NCBI RefSeq assembly: GCF_900996245.1
Contig: NZ_CAAJGK010000085.1
Location: 371,140-435,139 of the forward strand
Origin: Paraburkholderia sp. BCC1886
GTDB lineage: Bacteria > Pseudomonadota > Gammaproteobacteria > Burkholderiales > Burkholderiaceae
DNA length: 64,000 bases
Direction of reading: 5' to 3'
The notes beneath the pieces are model-generated. The model did not search any database and was not told the DNA's origin. It worked only from the letters and a program-made list of their open reading frames with translations. Made by a program: the position numbers and the translations under genes. Shown here piece by piece: positions 18,677-27,192 of the stretch. Numbering within the stretch: the first letter of the stretch is position 1; the number at the start of each line of letters is the position of its first letter.

Positions 18677-18727
18677 CCAGCTTCGGAAAATCCTGAACCT
18701 CCCGGCGTCAGGATTTTCCGAAGCTGG
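18677..18727. repeat. Long perfect inverted repeat between divergent genes
   Basis: Two perfectly complementary 20-base arms (18677-18696 and 18708-18727) are separated by 11 bases. The core is CTTCGGAAAATCCTGA. The repeat sits in the 314-bp space between the M24 peptidase and porin starts, with no T run after it. It could act as a regulator-binding site or as a stable hairpin in the untranslated leader of either gene. The rest of this gap holds a weaker hairpin (TGAGC-TTTC-GCTCA near 18772) and no gene. Confidence 0.8.
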
Positions 18728-18881
18728 GCGCATGCAATTCCAGATTGAGTTGCGGAAATTGAAGGGGAAAACTTCGGGCCGTCGTGAGCTTTCGCTCATG
18801 AAGCTTCCGGCAGCATCTCGCAGCTTCCGGTAATCAACCCCCCGACGGCGCACGATGGCGTCGCCCCGAATCGTCGAGACA

Positions 18882-20036
18882 ATGATGAAAAAATACTCTC
18901 TGTGTGGTGCCTTGATGGTGATGCTGTGCACGAGCGCACAGGCGCAAAACAGCGTCACACTCTACGGCGTGGCCGACGACGGTCTGGTCTATTCGAATAA
19001 CGCGGGCGGTCATTCGCAACTGCAGATGAATAGCGGCAACATCATGGGAAGCCGCTGGGGATTACGCGGGACCGAGAACCTCGGCAATGGTCTGTCCGCC
19101 GTGTTCGTGCTCGAAAACGGCTTCAGTCTCGCCAACGGAAAATTCGGTCAGGGTAACGATGAGTTCGGCAGACAGGCGTACGTCGGTCTGTCGCAGTCGC
19201 AAGCCGGTTCGCTCACGCTGGGGCGGCAGTACGATTCGATCGTCGACTTCACGGGGCTCTTCGAAGCGGGCACGCAATGGGCGACATCGTTCGCGGCGCA
19301 CCCTGGCGATCTCGACAATATGAACAACACGAATCGCACCAACAATTCCATCAAGTACACGAGCAGCACGCTCGCGGGATTGACGCTCGGCGGTATGTAC
19401 AGCCTCGGCGGCGTGGCAGGCGATATTCACCGCAATCAGATCTGGTCAGTCGGCACGCGCTGGTCGTCGGGACCGCTCTCGGTGGGCGCGGCGTATGCGA
19501 ACGTGTCCGATCCGAACTTCTCGTTCTTCGGTAACAACGCGGCGTCGAGCACGACGGCGAGCAACATCACGTCGCGGGTCCTGAGCGGCTATGCATCCGC
19601 GAGCCGCCAGCAGATTGTCGCGGCGGGCGCAGCTTATACGCTGGGCGCGTCGACGTTCGGCCTGACCTACAGCAATACCGCGTTCCAGAACATCGGCGCG
19701 GATAGCGTGGGCACGACGGTCGCGGCGCGAGGCGACGCGCGTTTCCATAACGTCGAAGCAAACTACAAGTATCAGATCACGGCGGCGTTACTCGCTGGCG
19801 CGGCGTACGACTTCACCGATGGCTATGGCATTCATCACGTGCGCTATCAACAGGCGGCGGCGGGGCTCGACTATTTTCTCTCGAAGCGCACCGACGTCTA
19901 CGTGACAGGCGTTTATCAACACGCTAGCGGAACGGATTCCACCGGGCGTCCGGCGGTTGCGAACATCACGCTGCTTTCGCCTTCGTCGACGGCCTCGCAA
20001 ATCGCGGCTATCGCGGGGCTGCGCGTGAAGTTCTAG
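18882..20036 (+). CDS. Gram-negative general porin (Burkholderia OpcP-like family)
   Basis: A 384-residue outer-membrane trimeric porin. The signal peptide MMKKYSLCGALMVM...SAQA is cleaved before QNSVTLYGVADDGLVY, the standard mature N-terminus of the family. Later landmarks are GSRWGLRGTENLGNGL, LGRQYDSIVDF, and the terminal GLRVKF with final Phe. The start is placed at ATG 18882 (or 18885), where the signal peptide begins. It is divergent from the M24 peptidase gene and followed convergently by a LysR gene. It probably supplies solutes to the adjacent carriers. Confidence 0.92.
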   Translation: MMKKYSLCGALMVMLCTSAQAQNSVTLYGVADDGLVYSNNAGGHSQLQMNSGNIMGSRWGLRGTENLGNGLSAVFVLENGFSLANGKFGQGNDEFGRQAYVGLSQSQAGSLTLGRQYDSIVDFTGLFEAGTQWATSFAAHPGDLDNMNNTNRTNNSIKYTSSTLAGLTLGGMYSLGGVAGDIHRNQIWSVGTRWSSGPLSVGAAYANVSDPNFSFFGNNAASSTTASNITSRVLSGYASASRQQIVAAGAAYTLGASTFGLTYSNTAFQNIGADSVGTTVAARGDARFHNVEANYKYQITAALLAGAAYDFTDGYGIHHVRYQQAAAGLDYFLSKRTDVYVTGVYQHASGTDSTGRPAVANITLLSPSSTASQIAAIAGLRVKF

Positions 20037-20052
20037 GCGCACCGCGCGTGCA

Positions 20053-20940
20053 TCAAGGCGATGCTGCGATCAGGCATTCGAGCAGCGATGCGGCGGTGTT
20101 GGGCAGATTGGCGCGGTTCTGAACGACGGCGCTCGTGTTGTACGCGGTCCAGTCGTCGCTCAGTTCGACGATCCGGCATTCGCTGCCGTGAAAGCGCGCG
20201 GCGACGCGGCGCGGAACGATGGCGATGCCGACGTTGTTGAACACCAGCCGGCAGATCGCATCGAGATTGCGGGCCCGTGCACGGTACCGCATCGATGTGC
20301 CGGCTTCGCGCGCGTGCGATTCGAGTTGCTCCTGAAGACGGCTACCCGGACCCAGGCCCAGGAAATCGAACGACAGCAGGTCGGAGAACGCGCAGCGCGA
20401 CGGGACTTCCGCGGCGAACTGGTTGCCCGTGAACGCGACGAGCGTGTCTTCCAGCAACGGCACGACCTCGAGCGAGCCGGTCTCGACGAACTCGCCGATG
20501 ATGCCGATTTCCGCGCTGCCGCCCGCCACGGCGAACACGATGTCTTCGCTGTGCTGCTCTTCGATGATGAGATCGGAATTCGGGTTGTCGGCGAAAAAGG
20601 CGGGCGCGGCATTCGGCAGGATTTCGGAGACCGCGTACGTGGTGGTGTAAAGCCGCACGTTGGTACGCAACCGGCTCGTGAAACTGACCAGGTCCTCGTT
20701 CATGAAATCGACCTGGCGGAGCACCTTGATCGCGTGATGCAGCAGGACGCGACCTGCTTCCGTGGCGACCACGCCCGAACGCGAACGCGACAGCAACGGA
20801 ACGCCGACCTGATCTTCCATTTGCCTGATGCGCTCGCTGACCGATGCGACGGTCAGATGAACCCGCGAGGCTGCTTTGGTCATGCTCGCCGATTCGACGA
20901 CCGCTTTGAAGATACGTAGGTCAGAGACGTCGAAGCGCAT
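20053..20940 (-). CDS. LysR family transcriptional regulator
   Basis: A 295-residue regulator with an N-terminal winged helix-turn-helix (residues about 1-60: DLRIFKAVVESASMTKAASRVHLTVASVSERIRQME) and a periplasmic-binding-like effector domain. The start is placed at the ATG at 20940, which gives the family-typical MRFDVSDLRIF; an upstream extension looks non-coding. It is transcribed divergently from the MHS carrier gene, with an inverted repeat between them, so it likely controls carrier plus DUF1028 gene. The effector is unknown. Confidence 0.9.
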   Translation of the reverse strand: MRFDVSDLRIFKAVVESASMTKAASRVHLTVASVSERIRQMEDQVGVPLLSRSRSGVVATEAGRVLLHHAIKVLRQVDFMNEDLVSFTSRLRTNVRLYTTTYAVSEILPNAAPAFFADNPNSDLIIEEQHSEDIVFAVAGGSAEIGIIGEFVETGSLEVVPLLEDTLVAFTGNQFAAEVPSRCAFSDLLSFDFLGLGPGSRLQEQLESHAREAGTSMRYRARARNLDAICRLVFNNVGIAIVPRRVAARFHGSECRIVELSDDWTAYNTSAVVQNRANLPNTAASLLECLIAASP

Positions 20941-21004
20941 GGCGTTCCTTAGGAAAATCCACAAGACGGTTAGCAATTTCCTGATTGTACCGAGCTTTTT
21001 GTAA

Positions 21005-21018
21005 CGACAAACTTGTCG
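21005..21018. promoter_or_regulatory. Candidate LysR operator
   Basis: Inverted repeat CGACAA-AC-TTGTCG between the divergent LysR gene (start 20940) and MHS carrier gene (start 21041). Location and symmetry fit a regulator-binding site; there is no direct proof. Confidence 0.5.
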
Positions 21019-21040
21019 AATACGCTACAGGACATCGACT

Positions 21041-22348
21041 ATGAACATAGCCACCAACGCTGCCGGAAAGGACGACGAAGTGTCTTCGCGAACCATCTCC
21101 GGAGCCGGGGTGATCGTTGCCACGACCATTGGCAACGCACTCGAATTTTTTGATTTCACCGCGTACAACTTCTTTGCCGTGCTGCTCGGCAAACTGTATT
21201 TCCCGACTTTGAGTCCGCTGTTTCAACTGGTGATGTCGACGGGTACGTTTGCCATCGGCTATTTTTTCCGGCCGCTCGGCGGCGTGCTGATCGGCGTGTA
21301 CGCCGACAAGATCGGCCGCAAGGCCGCGCTCACGCTGACGGTCGGCATGATGGCGCTCAGTTCGGCGATCATCGGGTTGGCGCCCACCTACGCGACCATC
21401 GGCATCTGGGCGCCCATCCTGATCCTGCTCTCGCGCATCCTGCAGGGTATTTCGGCGGGTGGCGAAGTCGGTGCCTCCACGGCGCTGCTGGTCGAATACG
21501 CCGGCCCGCGGCAGCGCGGCTATTTCGGCAGCTTCCAGTTCGCGAGCCAAAGCCTCGGCATCGCATTCGGTGCGATCGTCAGTTCCTTGCTGTCGCGCTA
21601 CCTCGACCCGCAGGCGCTCGCTTCGTGGGGGTGGCGCACGGTGTTTCTGATGGGCACGATCATCGCGCCGGTCGGTATCTACATTCGCATGCGCATCAAC
21701 GAGACCTTGCATCTGAAGCCCGATGCGACGGCGCGCCGCTCGCTGTTCACGATTCTCATGGCTCACGCGAAAGAGCTGACGCTCGGCACGCTGCTCACGT
21801 TCGGCGGCACCTCGGCGAATTTCATCATTCTGTTTTCGCTGCCCATCATCGCAATGAAGTCGCTTGGCCTGTCTCAGGCCGACAGCATGATGGCAGGTGT
21901 CGTGACGGGGCTGGTCGGGTTCGTGGTCAGTCCCATCGGCGGCTTCGTCTCCGACCTCATCGGCAGAAAGCCGGTGATTCTCATCTCCCGCGTACTCGTG
22001 ATCGCCGCGGTCGTGCCGCTGTTCGTGTGGCTCAAGGCCGACCCGACGGTGACTCGCCTGCTGATCGTCGAAGGCGTGCTGGCCGCGCTCGCGGCGTTCG
22101 GCGGCGCGACCGCCATCGGCTGGATGACCGAGCTTTTTCCGGCCTCCGCGCGGGCGACCGGCATGGCGATCGTCTACAGCCTCGGGGTCGCGCTTTCCGG
22201 CGTGATCGCGCAATTTGTTTCGACGTACTTCGTCGGCATTAGCGCGAACATCATGCCGGCCGCGTGGTACGTCGTGGTGTGTCTCACTTTCACGAGCATC
22301 GTCCTGTTCTGGCTGCCGGACACCGGTCGCACGGCGCAGAGCGAATGA
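21041..22348 (+). CDS. MFS transporter, metabolite:H+ symporter (MHS) type
   Basis: A 435-residue, 12-helix inner-membrane carrier of the MHS branch (proline/betaine, citrate and alpha-ketoglutarate carriers). Landmarks are GNALEFFDFTAYNFFA in helix 1, FRPLGGVLIGVYADKIGRKAAL in the first loop, LQGISAGGEVGASTALLVEYA, and GGFVSDLIGRKPV in the second half. It is divergent from a LysR gene and 46 bp upstream of the DUF1028 gene, so carrier and DUF1028 protein likely serve one pathway. The substrate is probably an organic or amino acid but cannot be fixed. Confidence 0.88.
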   Translation: MNIATNAAGKDDEVSSRTISGAGVIVATTIGNALEFFDFTAYNFFAVLLGKLYFPTLSPLFQLVMSTGTFAIGYFFRPLGGVLIGVYADKIGRKAALTLTVGMMALSSAIIGLAPTYATIGIWAPILILLSRILQGISAGGEVGASTALLVEYAGPRQRGYFGSFQFASQSLGIAFGAIVSSLLSRYLDPQALASWGWRTVFLMGTIIAPVGIYIRMRINETLHLKPDATARRSLFTILMAHAKELTLGTLLTFGGTSANFIILFSLPIIAMKSLGLSQADSMMAGVVTGLVGFVVSPIGGFVSDLIGRKPVILISRVLVIAAVVPLFVWLKADPTVTRLLIVEGVLAALAAFGGATAIGWMTELFPASARATGMAIVYSLGVALSGVIAQFVSTYFVGISANIMPAAWYVVVCLTFTSIVLFWLPDTGRTAQSE

Positions 22349-22394
22349 TCGAGCCTCAGCAACAGCGTTATCGAATCGGGAAACAGGAAAACTC

Positions 22395-23099
22395 ATGACT
22401 TACAGCATTCTTGCCAAGTGTCCGGACACCGGCCGCTACGGATTGGGCATCGCGACGTATTCGGTCGCGGTCGGACAGTGGTGCGACGGCCTCGACCGCT
22501 ATGCAGGCGCGACGATGAGCCAGGCGTTCGTGCGCACGACCAATAACGCGCTCGCGCTGAATCTGCTCAGACTCGGCCACTCGGCGAAATACGTGAGCGA
22601 CGCGCTGGTTCGCGACGACGACTTCGCATCGTATCGGCAGATCGGGGTGATTTCAGCGGACGGCAGTGCAAGCTGTCATTCGGGCGAGCACACGCGCGGT
22701 TGGGCGGGGCACCGTATCGGCGACGGGTACGTGGCGATGGGCAACGTGTTGAGCCGCGCGGCCATTGTCGAGGCGATGGCCGACGCCTTCGAGCAAAGCG
22801 CGACGCGGCCGTTCGAAGAGCGCCTGCTACGCGCACTCGAGGCCGGCCGTGACGCGGGTGGCCAGGGCAACGGCACGCGCGCGCTGCCGGAACGCTCGGG
22901 CGCGTTGATCGTGACGGCGTCGGACCATCTGGATGCGGTCAATCTGCGTGTCGATCTGCATCCGCATGCGGTGGACGAACTGCGCCGCGTGCATTCGGTG
23001 TGCAGTCAATACACGGGTTATTACCGTAGCCGCGGCATCAATCCGCCGGACGCGCCGGGTCAGGAAGTGTTCGAGCAGCAGAACGGAATCGCGGCCTGA
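22395..23099 (+). CDS. DUF1028 family protein (Ntn-hydrolase-like)
   Basis: A 234-residue member of the DUF1028 family, which resembles N-terminal nucleophile hydrolases but has no settled reaction. Family features are the start TYSILAKCPDTGRYGLGIATYSVAVG, ARR-type glycine-rich turns, SGEHTRGWAGHRIGDGYVAMGNVLS, and the long helix with EERLLRALEAGRDAGGQ. The ATG at 22395 is chosen because it begins the conserved N-terminus; the longer frame upstream overlaps the carrier gene. It follows the MHS carrier closely. Relatives often sit with transporters and peptidases for modified amino acids, which fits this region. Confidence 0.88.
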   Translation: MTYSILAKCPDTGRYGLGIATYSVAVGQWCDGLDRYAGATMSQAFVRTTNNALALNLLRLGHSAKYVSDALVRDDDFASYRQIGVISADGSASCHSGEHTRGWAGHRIGDGYVAMGNVLSRAAIVEAMADAFEQSATRPFEERLLRALEAGRDAGGQGNGTRALPERSGALIVTASDHLDAVNLRVDLHPHAVDELRRVHSVCSQYTGYYRSRGINPPDAPGQEVFEQQNGIAA

Positions 23100-23129
23100 G
23101 GCGAAACGGGGTGTGCAACCGCCGCCCGA

Positions 23130-23618
23130 CTAGCCGGCCACCTCGATGGGCAACGAAAAGCCCACCTTCACCTTCGACATCACCACCATCGTTTCGAAGT
23201 GCCGGATGTTCTGGTTCTGCCTGAACACGCGGGTCGCGAACTCGTCGTAGTGGTCGATGTCGCGCACCGAGATCATCAGGACGAAATCCGCCTTGCCGGT
23301 GACCACATAGCACTGCATGACCTCCGGCAGGGCGCTCAGGAATCGTTTGAACTCGTCCAGCAGGTCGACGCGCTCGCGCTCGACCTGCACCATCACCAGC
23401 ATGGTGAGCGGCAAGCCGACCTTGTTCGGATCGACCACCGAAATATCCTTGACGATGTACTTCTCGTCGCGCAGCCGTCTGACGCGACGCATGCACGCGG
23501 GCGGACTCAAGCCAATCTCAGCGGCGAGTGCCTGATTGCTGATCTGGTTGTCGTTCTGAAGGATGGAAAGGATGCGCAGATCGAAGTCGTCGAGCGCGCC
23601 GGCAGTCGTGGCCATCAT
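23130..23618 (-). CDS. Lrp/AsnC family transcriptional regulator
   Basis: A 162-residue regulator. The N-terminal helix-turn-helix (DDFDLRILSILQNDNQISNQALAAEIGLSPPACMRRVRRL) is followed by the RAM/AsnC ligand-binding domain (VERERVDLLDEFKRFLSALPEVMQCYVVTGKADFVLMI). The start is set at the ATG-ATG at 23618, where the conserved part begins; the frame extends further upstream without homology. It is divergent from the binding-protein/deformylase/aminotransferase operon, with 127 bp between, and is the likely regulator of that operon in response to an amino acid. Confidence 0.9.
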   Translation of the reverse strand: MMATTAGALDDFDLRILSILQNDNQISNQALAAEIGLSPPACMRRVRRLRDEKYIVKDISVVDPNKVGLPLTMLVMVQVERERVDLLDEFKRFLSALPEVMQCYVVTGKADFVLMISVRDIDHYDEFATRVFRQNQNIRHFETMVVMSKVKVGFSLPIEVAG

Positions 23619-23745
23619 AATTTCGTTTTGATCCGGAAAAAAGAAATCGGCGAAAGTCGGCCACGGGTGCAGCTTTATTGGATTTCGCGGTGCCTCCCTA
23701 GAATCGTAGCATCGATCAACAGCCTGAGGCACACCGGAAAATATC

Positions 23746-24876
23746 ATGCAAAAACCGCTATTAGTCGTCGCCTGTCTACTGTCCTCTTGCAGCGCCGCCG
23801 CGTTTGCAGAGACCACCATCACCATCGGTTACTCGGGCGCGCTGACCGGCGCGCAGGCGCATTTCGGCAAGGACAGCCAGCGCGGTATCCAACTCGCGAT
23901 GGCCGAAATCAACGCAACGCATCCCGTGATTGGCGGCGTGCCGATCAAGCTGGTGCTCGACGCCGAAGACGATGCGGCCGACCCCAAAACCGCCACCACG
24001 GTCGCGCAGCGGTTCATCGACAATCACGTGAGCGCGGTGGTCGGCCATCAGAATTCGGGCACGTCCATCGCGGTGGCGCGGCTCTATTCGGCGGCGCATA
24101 TTGCCGAAGTCACGCCCTCGGCGACCAATCCGCAATTCACGCATCTCGGTTACCGCACCACGTTCCGGATGCTGGCGAACGACACGTTTCTCGGTACCGC
24201 GGTCGCGCAATACGCGGCCAATCAACTGCACGTGAAGCGCGTTGCCGTGATCGACGATCGCACCGCTTACGGGCAAGGCATTGCCGATGTGTTCGTCGAC
24301 GGCATCGGCAAGTCCAACGTTCCGGTCGCCGCGCGCGAATATACGACGGACAAGGCATTCGATTTCGGCGCATCGCTCACGTTGATCAAAGGCACGAAGC
24401 CCGACGCGATCTTCTTCGGCGGCATGGATACGCAGGGCGGTCCGATGCTCAAGCAGATGGTCAAGTATCAACTGGATATTCCGCTGATGGGTGGCGACGG
24501 ATTGTGCACCGAGGAAATCCAGAAGCTGGCCGGCGATGCGCTGAACGGCAATCTGGTCTGCGCGGACGGCGGCCGCCTGGTCGCTAAAATGCCTGGCGGT
24601 CCGGCGTTCGCGAATCGTTTTCAGGCGGCGTATCACGAGCCGATTCAGCTCTACGCGCCGTATGCCTACGACGCGATGATGGCGATCTATCACGCGATGG
24701 TGCAGACGCAATCCACCGACCCGGCAAAAATCGTCGAAGGCTTGCATCAAGTGGCCTTCCAGGGTGTGACCGGTCAGATTGCATTCGACGATCACGGCGA
24801 TCTTCGCGCACCGTCGGCCACCATTTCGACTTTCAAAGGAGGCAACAAGATCGCACTCGCCGAGGTAACTCAATGA
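23746..24876 (+). CDS. Branched-chain-amino-acid-type ABC substrate-binding protein
   Basis: A 376-residue periplasmic binding protein of the LivJ/LivK family. The signal peptide (QKPLLVVACLLSSCSAAAFA) is followed by ITIGYSGALTGAQAHFGKDSQRGIQLAMAEIN, and later VVGHQNSGTSIAVARLYSAAHI and VAVIDDRTAYGQG. It would deliver an amino acid or related compound to an ABC importer, but no permease or ATPase gene is next to it, so it must share a transporter encoded elsewhere. Its stop overlaps the deformylase-like gene by four bases (ATGA), giving tight coupling. Confidence 0.88.
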   Translation: MQKPLLVVACLLSSCSAAAFAETTITIGYSGALTGAQAHFGKDSQRGIQLAMAEINATHPVIGGVPIKLVLDAEDDAADPKTATTVAQRFIDNHVSAVVGHQNSGTSIAVARLYSAAHIAEVTPSATNPQFTHLGYRTTFRMLANDTFLGTAVAQYAANQLHVKRVAVIDDRTAYGQGIADVFVDGIGKSNVPVAAREYTTDKAFDFGASLTLIKGTKPDAIFFGGMDTQGGPMLKQMVKYQLDIPLMGGDGLCTEEIQKLAGDALNGNLVCADGGRLVAKMPGGPAFANRFQAAYHEPIQLYAPYAYDAMMAIYHAMVQTQSTDPAKIVEGLHQVAFQGVTGQIAFDDHGDLRAPSATISTFKGGNKIALAEVTQ

Positions 24877-25418
24877 CGACTGACATTCTTCCGGTCGGCT
24901 CGCCTTCGTTGCGCGAGATCGCCGTTGCGGTGGTCGATGTCACCGCGCCCGACGTGTTGCGCGATGCCGGGTCGCTCGGCGAAGCGATTCGCGCATTCCG
25001 CGCCAAACATGGTTTTGGCCGTGCGATTGCCGCGCCGCAAATCGGCATCGGCAAACGGATGATCGGCCTCGCGTTGCCGGATTGGCCGACGGTGATTCTC
25101 AACCCGGAGATCGTCTGGAAAAGCGAGACGCGCATGACGCTGTGGGACGACTGCATGTGCTTCCCCGATATGCTCGTGAGAGTGGAGCGCTATGCGTCGG
25201 TCTCGATTCAATACATGGCGCTCGACGGCGAGCGTTACCGCAAGGAAAGGCTGAGTCCTGCCGAGTCGGAACTGATCCAGCATGAGATCGATCATCTGAA
25301 CGGCCTGCTGTCTTTCGACCGCGCGACGGGCGCTAATCCGTTCGTGCATCGCCGTGCGTTCGAGGCGGATCGCGACGCCTTCATGCAACAGGTCGACTAC
25401 GTTCCGCAACCGGGTTAA
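24873..25418 (+). CDS. Divergent peptide deformylase-like protein
   Basis: A 181-residue metal hydrolase of the peptide deformylase fold. Motif 1 is AIAAPQIGIG (residues 51-60), close to the usual GxGxAAxQ region. The metal-binding Cys is Cys94 in WDDCMCF, where true deformylases have EGCLS. Motif 3 QHEIDHLNG (His137, catalytic Glu138, His141) is intact. All metal ligands are therefore present, but the substrate region is changed. Its place in an operon between a binding protein and an aminotransferase suggests removal of formyl groups from an imported amino acid or peptide rather than ribosomal housekeeping; this is inference. Confidence 0.8.
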   Translation: MTTDILPVGSPSLREIAVAVVDVTAPDVLRDAGSLGEAIRAFRAKHGFGRAIAAPQIGIGKRMIGLALPDWPTVILNPEIVWKSETRMTLWDDCMCFPDMLVRVERYASVSIQYMALDGERYRKERLSPAESELIQHEIDHLNGLLSFDRATGANPFVHRRAFEADRDAFMQQVDYVPQPG

Positions 25419-25425
25419 CACTACG

Positions 25426-26376
25426 ATGAGTACGATGACAACTGGCGCCGACATCGGCCGCATCGACGGCCTGACCTATCCTACCGGCGTGGCGTACATG
25501 GCCGGCCAATTCATGCCCATGTCCGAAGCACGGATCTCCGTGCTCGACTGGGGCCTGCTGCATTCGGACGTGACGTACGACACTGTCCATGTCTGGAACG
25601 GCAGGTTCTTCAGACTCGATCTTCATCTCGCGCGCTTTCGCCGTTCACTCGCGAAACTGCGGCTCACCGTCAGTCTCACCGACGACGAAATACGCGACGT
25701 CCTCGTGGAATGCGTGAAGCGCTCCGGCCTGCGCAATGCGTATGTGGAAATGCTCTGCACGCGCGGCATCTCGCCAACTTTTAGTCGCGACCCGCGCGAG
25801 GCGATCAACCAGTTCGTCGCATTCGCGGTGCCGTATGGGTCGGTGGCGAACGCGCGGCAGTTGAAAGAAGGGCTGCATCTGCATGTGATCGATACGGTGC
25901 GGCGTATTCCGCCGGAATCCGTCGATCCGCAAATCAAGAACTACCACTGGCTCGATCTGGTGACGGCGTTGTTCGAAGGCTACGATGCGGGCGCGGAAAC
26001 GGTGGTCATCAAGGATACCGCTGGAGATATTGCCGAAGGTCCGGGCTTCAATATCTTCATCGTGAACGAGGGCGAGCTTTATACGCCGGAGCGCGGTGTG
26101 CTGCATGGCATTACACGGCGCACGGTATTCGATCTGGCCGAAGCGATGAACCTGCCCGCTCATGCTTGCAACATGAGCGAGACTGCGTTGCGCGGCGCCG
26201 ATGAAATCTTCATTACGTCGACGGCCGGCGGCATCATGCCGGTGACGAAACTCAACGGCGCGCTGGTGGGCGATGGCAAGCCGGGTCCGCTCACGCGTGC
26301 GTTGTTCGACGCGTATTGGGCGAAGCACGAGGATCCGGCGTGGGCGGTGACGGTGGAATACGACAGCGCGTTATGA
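25426..26376 (+). CDS. Class IV PLP aminotransferase (D-amino-acid/branched-chain type)
   Basis: A 316-residue fold-type IV aminotransferase. Landmarks are ARISVLDWGLLHSDVTYDTVHVWNGRFFRLDLHLARF, NAYVEMLCTRG, the probable Schiff-base Lys in QIKNYHWLDLV, AEGPGFNIFIV, and the phosphate-binding FITSTAGGIMPV. Family members transaminate D-amino acids or branched-chain amino acids, or act as lyases; sequence reading alone does not decide. The start at ATG 25426 lies 8 bp after the deformylase-like gene and ends the operon. Its stop overlaps the convergent pirin gene end by six bases. Confidence 0.87.
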   Translation: MSTMTTGADIGRIDGLTYPTGVAYMAGQFMPMSEARISVLDWGLLHSDVTYDTVHVWNGRFFRLDLHLARFRRSLAKLRLTVSLTDDEIRDVLVECVKRSGLRNAYVEMLCTRGISPTFSRDPREAINQFVAFAVPYGSVANARQLKEGLHLHVIDTVRRIPPESVDPQIKNYHWLDLVTALFEGYDAGAETVVIKDTAGDIAEGPGFNIFIVNEGELYTPERGVLHGITRRTVFDLAEAMNLPAHACNMSETALRGADEIFITSTAGGIMPVTKLNGALVGDGKPGPLTRALFDAYWAKHEDPAWAVTVEYDSAL

Positions 26377-27099
26377 AGCATCCAGATGGGCCGGTGCTAG
26401 CAGTTGCACCATGACGATGGCCGTGTCGTCGACAGCCGTGATGGTGAGCGACGTTCTTTCGCTCACGGCCAGGCCATCGCGCGGTGCCATAAAGACGCCA
26501 GCAACGTCGAGACGACCGATGGTGGTCACGAGATAGGCCTGCGAGCGCGGCGGCATCGCATGCACGAAGGTGTCTCCGGCGCGCAGTTTCATGCCGAGCA
26601 CACGGGCGTCGGCATCGATGAACAACGCGCCAGCCCGGACGTCAGCGTGCTCGCCGCTGGCGAGCACGGCAAAACGCCCGCTTTCTTCACCAGCGTCGAT
26701 GCGGCGCGTCGCCCAGCGCGGTTTGCCGTCCGTGGAGCGCGGCGCAAGCCAGATCTGAAAAAGCCGCGTCGGTTGCGCTTCTTCGTTGCGTTCCGAGTGA
26801 AGCACGCCTGAGCCCGCGCTCATCACCTGTACGTTGCCTGCCTCGATGCGGGCCGCGTTGCCAACGTTGTCCACGTGTGTAATGGCCCCGTCGCACACAT
26901 ACGTGACGATTTCGACATTGCGATGCGGATGCATGCCGAAACCCGAGAGCGGCGCGAATTCGTCATCGTTCCAGATGTAGAGCGCGCCTAGCGGATCGTG
27001 CTCGGGACGCCCGAGTTCGCCGAAGCGGAAATGCAGTCTGGCCTTTAGCCAGTCGCGCCCGATCCCGCCGAGCGACTCATACGGCCGATGTTCGAGCAT
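26371..27099 (-). CDS. Pirin family protein
   Basis: A 242-residue bicupin pirin. The N-terminal cupin has the iron-binding residues in GMHPHRNVEIVTYV and GSGVLHSERN (three His and one Glu). Some bacterial pirins show quercetin 2,3-dioxygenase activity; others are regulatory. The start at 27099 gives the conserved beginning MLEHRPYESLGG; upstream residues are not conserved-looking. It is convergent with the aminotransferase gene, tails overlapping by six bases, and lies upstream of the SDR gene on the same strand. Confidence 0.88.
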   Translation of the reverse strand: MLEHRPYESLGGIGRDWLKARLHFRFGELGRPEHDPLGALYIWNDDEFAPLSGFGMHPHRNVEIVTYVCDGAITHVDNVGNAARIEAGNVQVMSAGSGVLHSERNEEAQPTRLFQIWLAPRSTDGKPRWATRRIDAGEESGRFAVLASGEHADVRAGALFIDADARVLGMKLRAGDTFVHAMPPRSQAYLVTTIGRLDVAGVFMAPRDGLAVSERTSLTITAVDDTAIVMVQLLAPAHLDAS

Positions 27100-27192
27100 G
27101 GCTCGGTCTCCGGGTGGGCTATGCGGGAGCGACGATCGTGCCGCTCCCGCGAAGCGCTGGTGGATTTGGTGCACTCGCGCCCGTTGACGCGT

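Noticed and set aside
20921..22396. A 491-codon minus-strand frame opposite the MHS carrier
   Set aside because: Asp/Arg/Gln-rich without recognisable fold; the plus strand encodes a clear 12-helix carrier.
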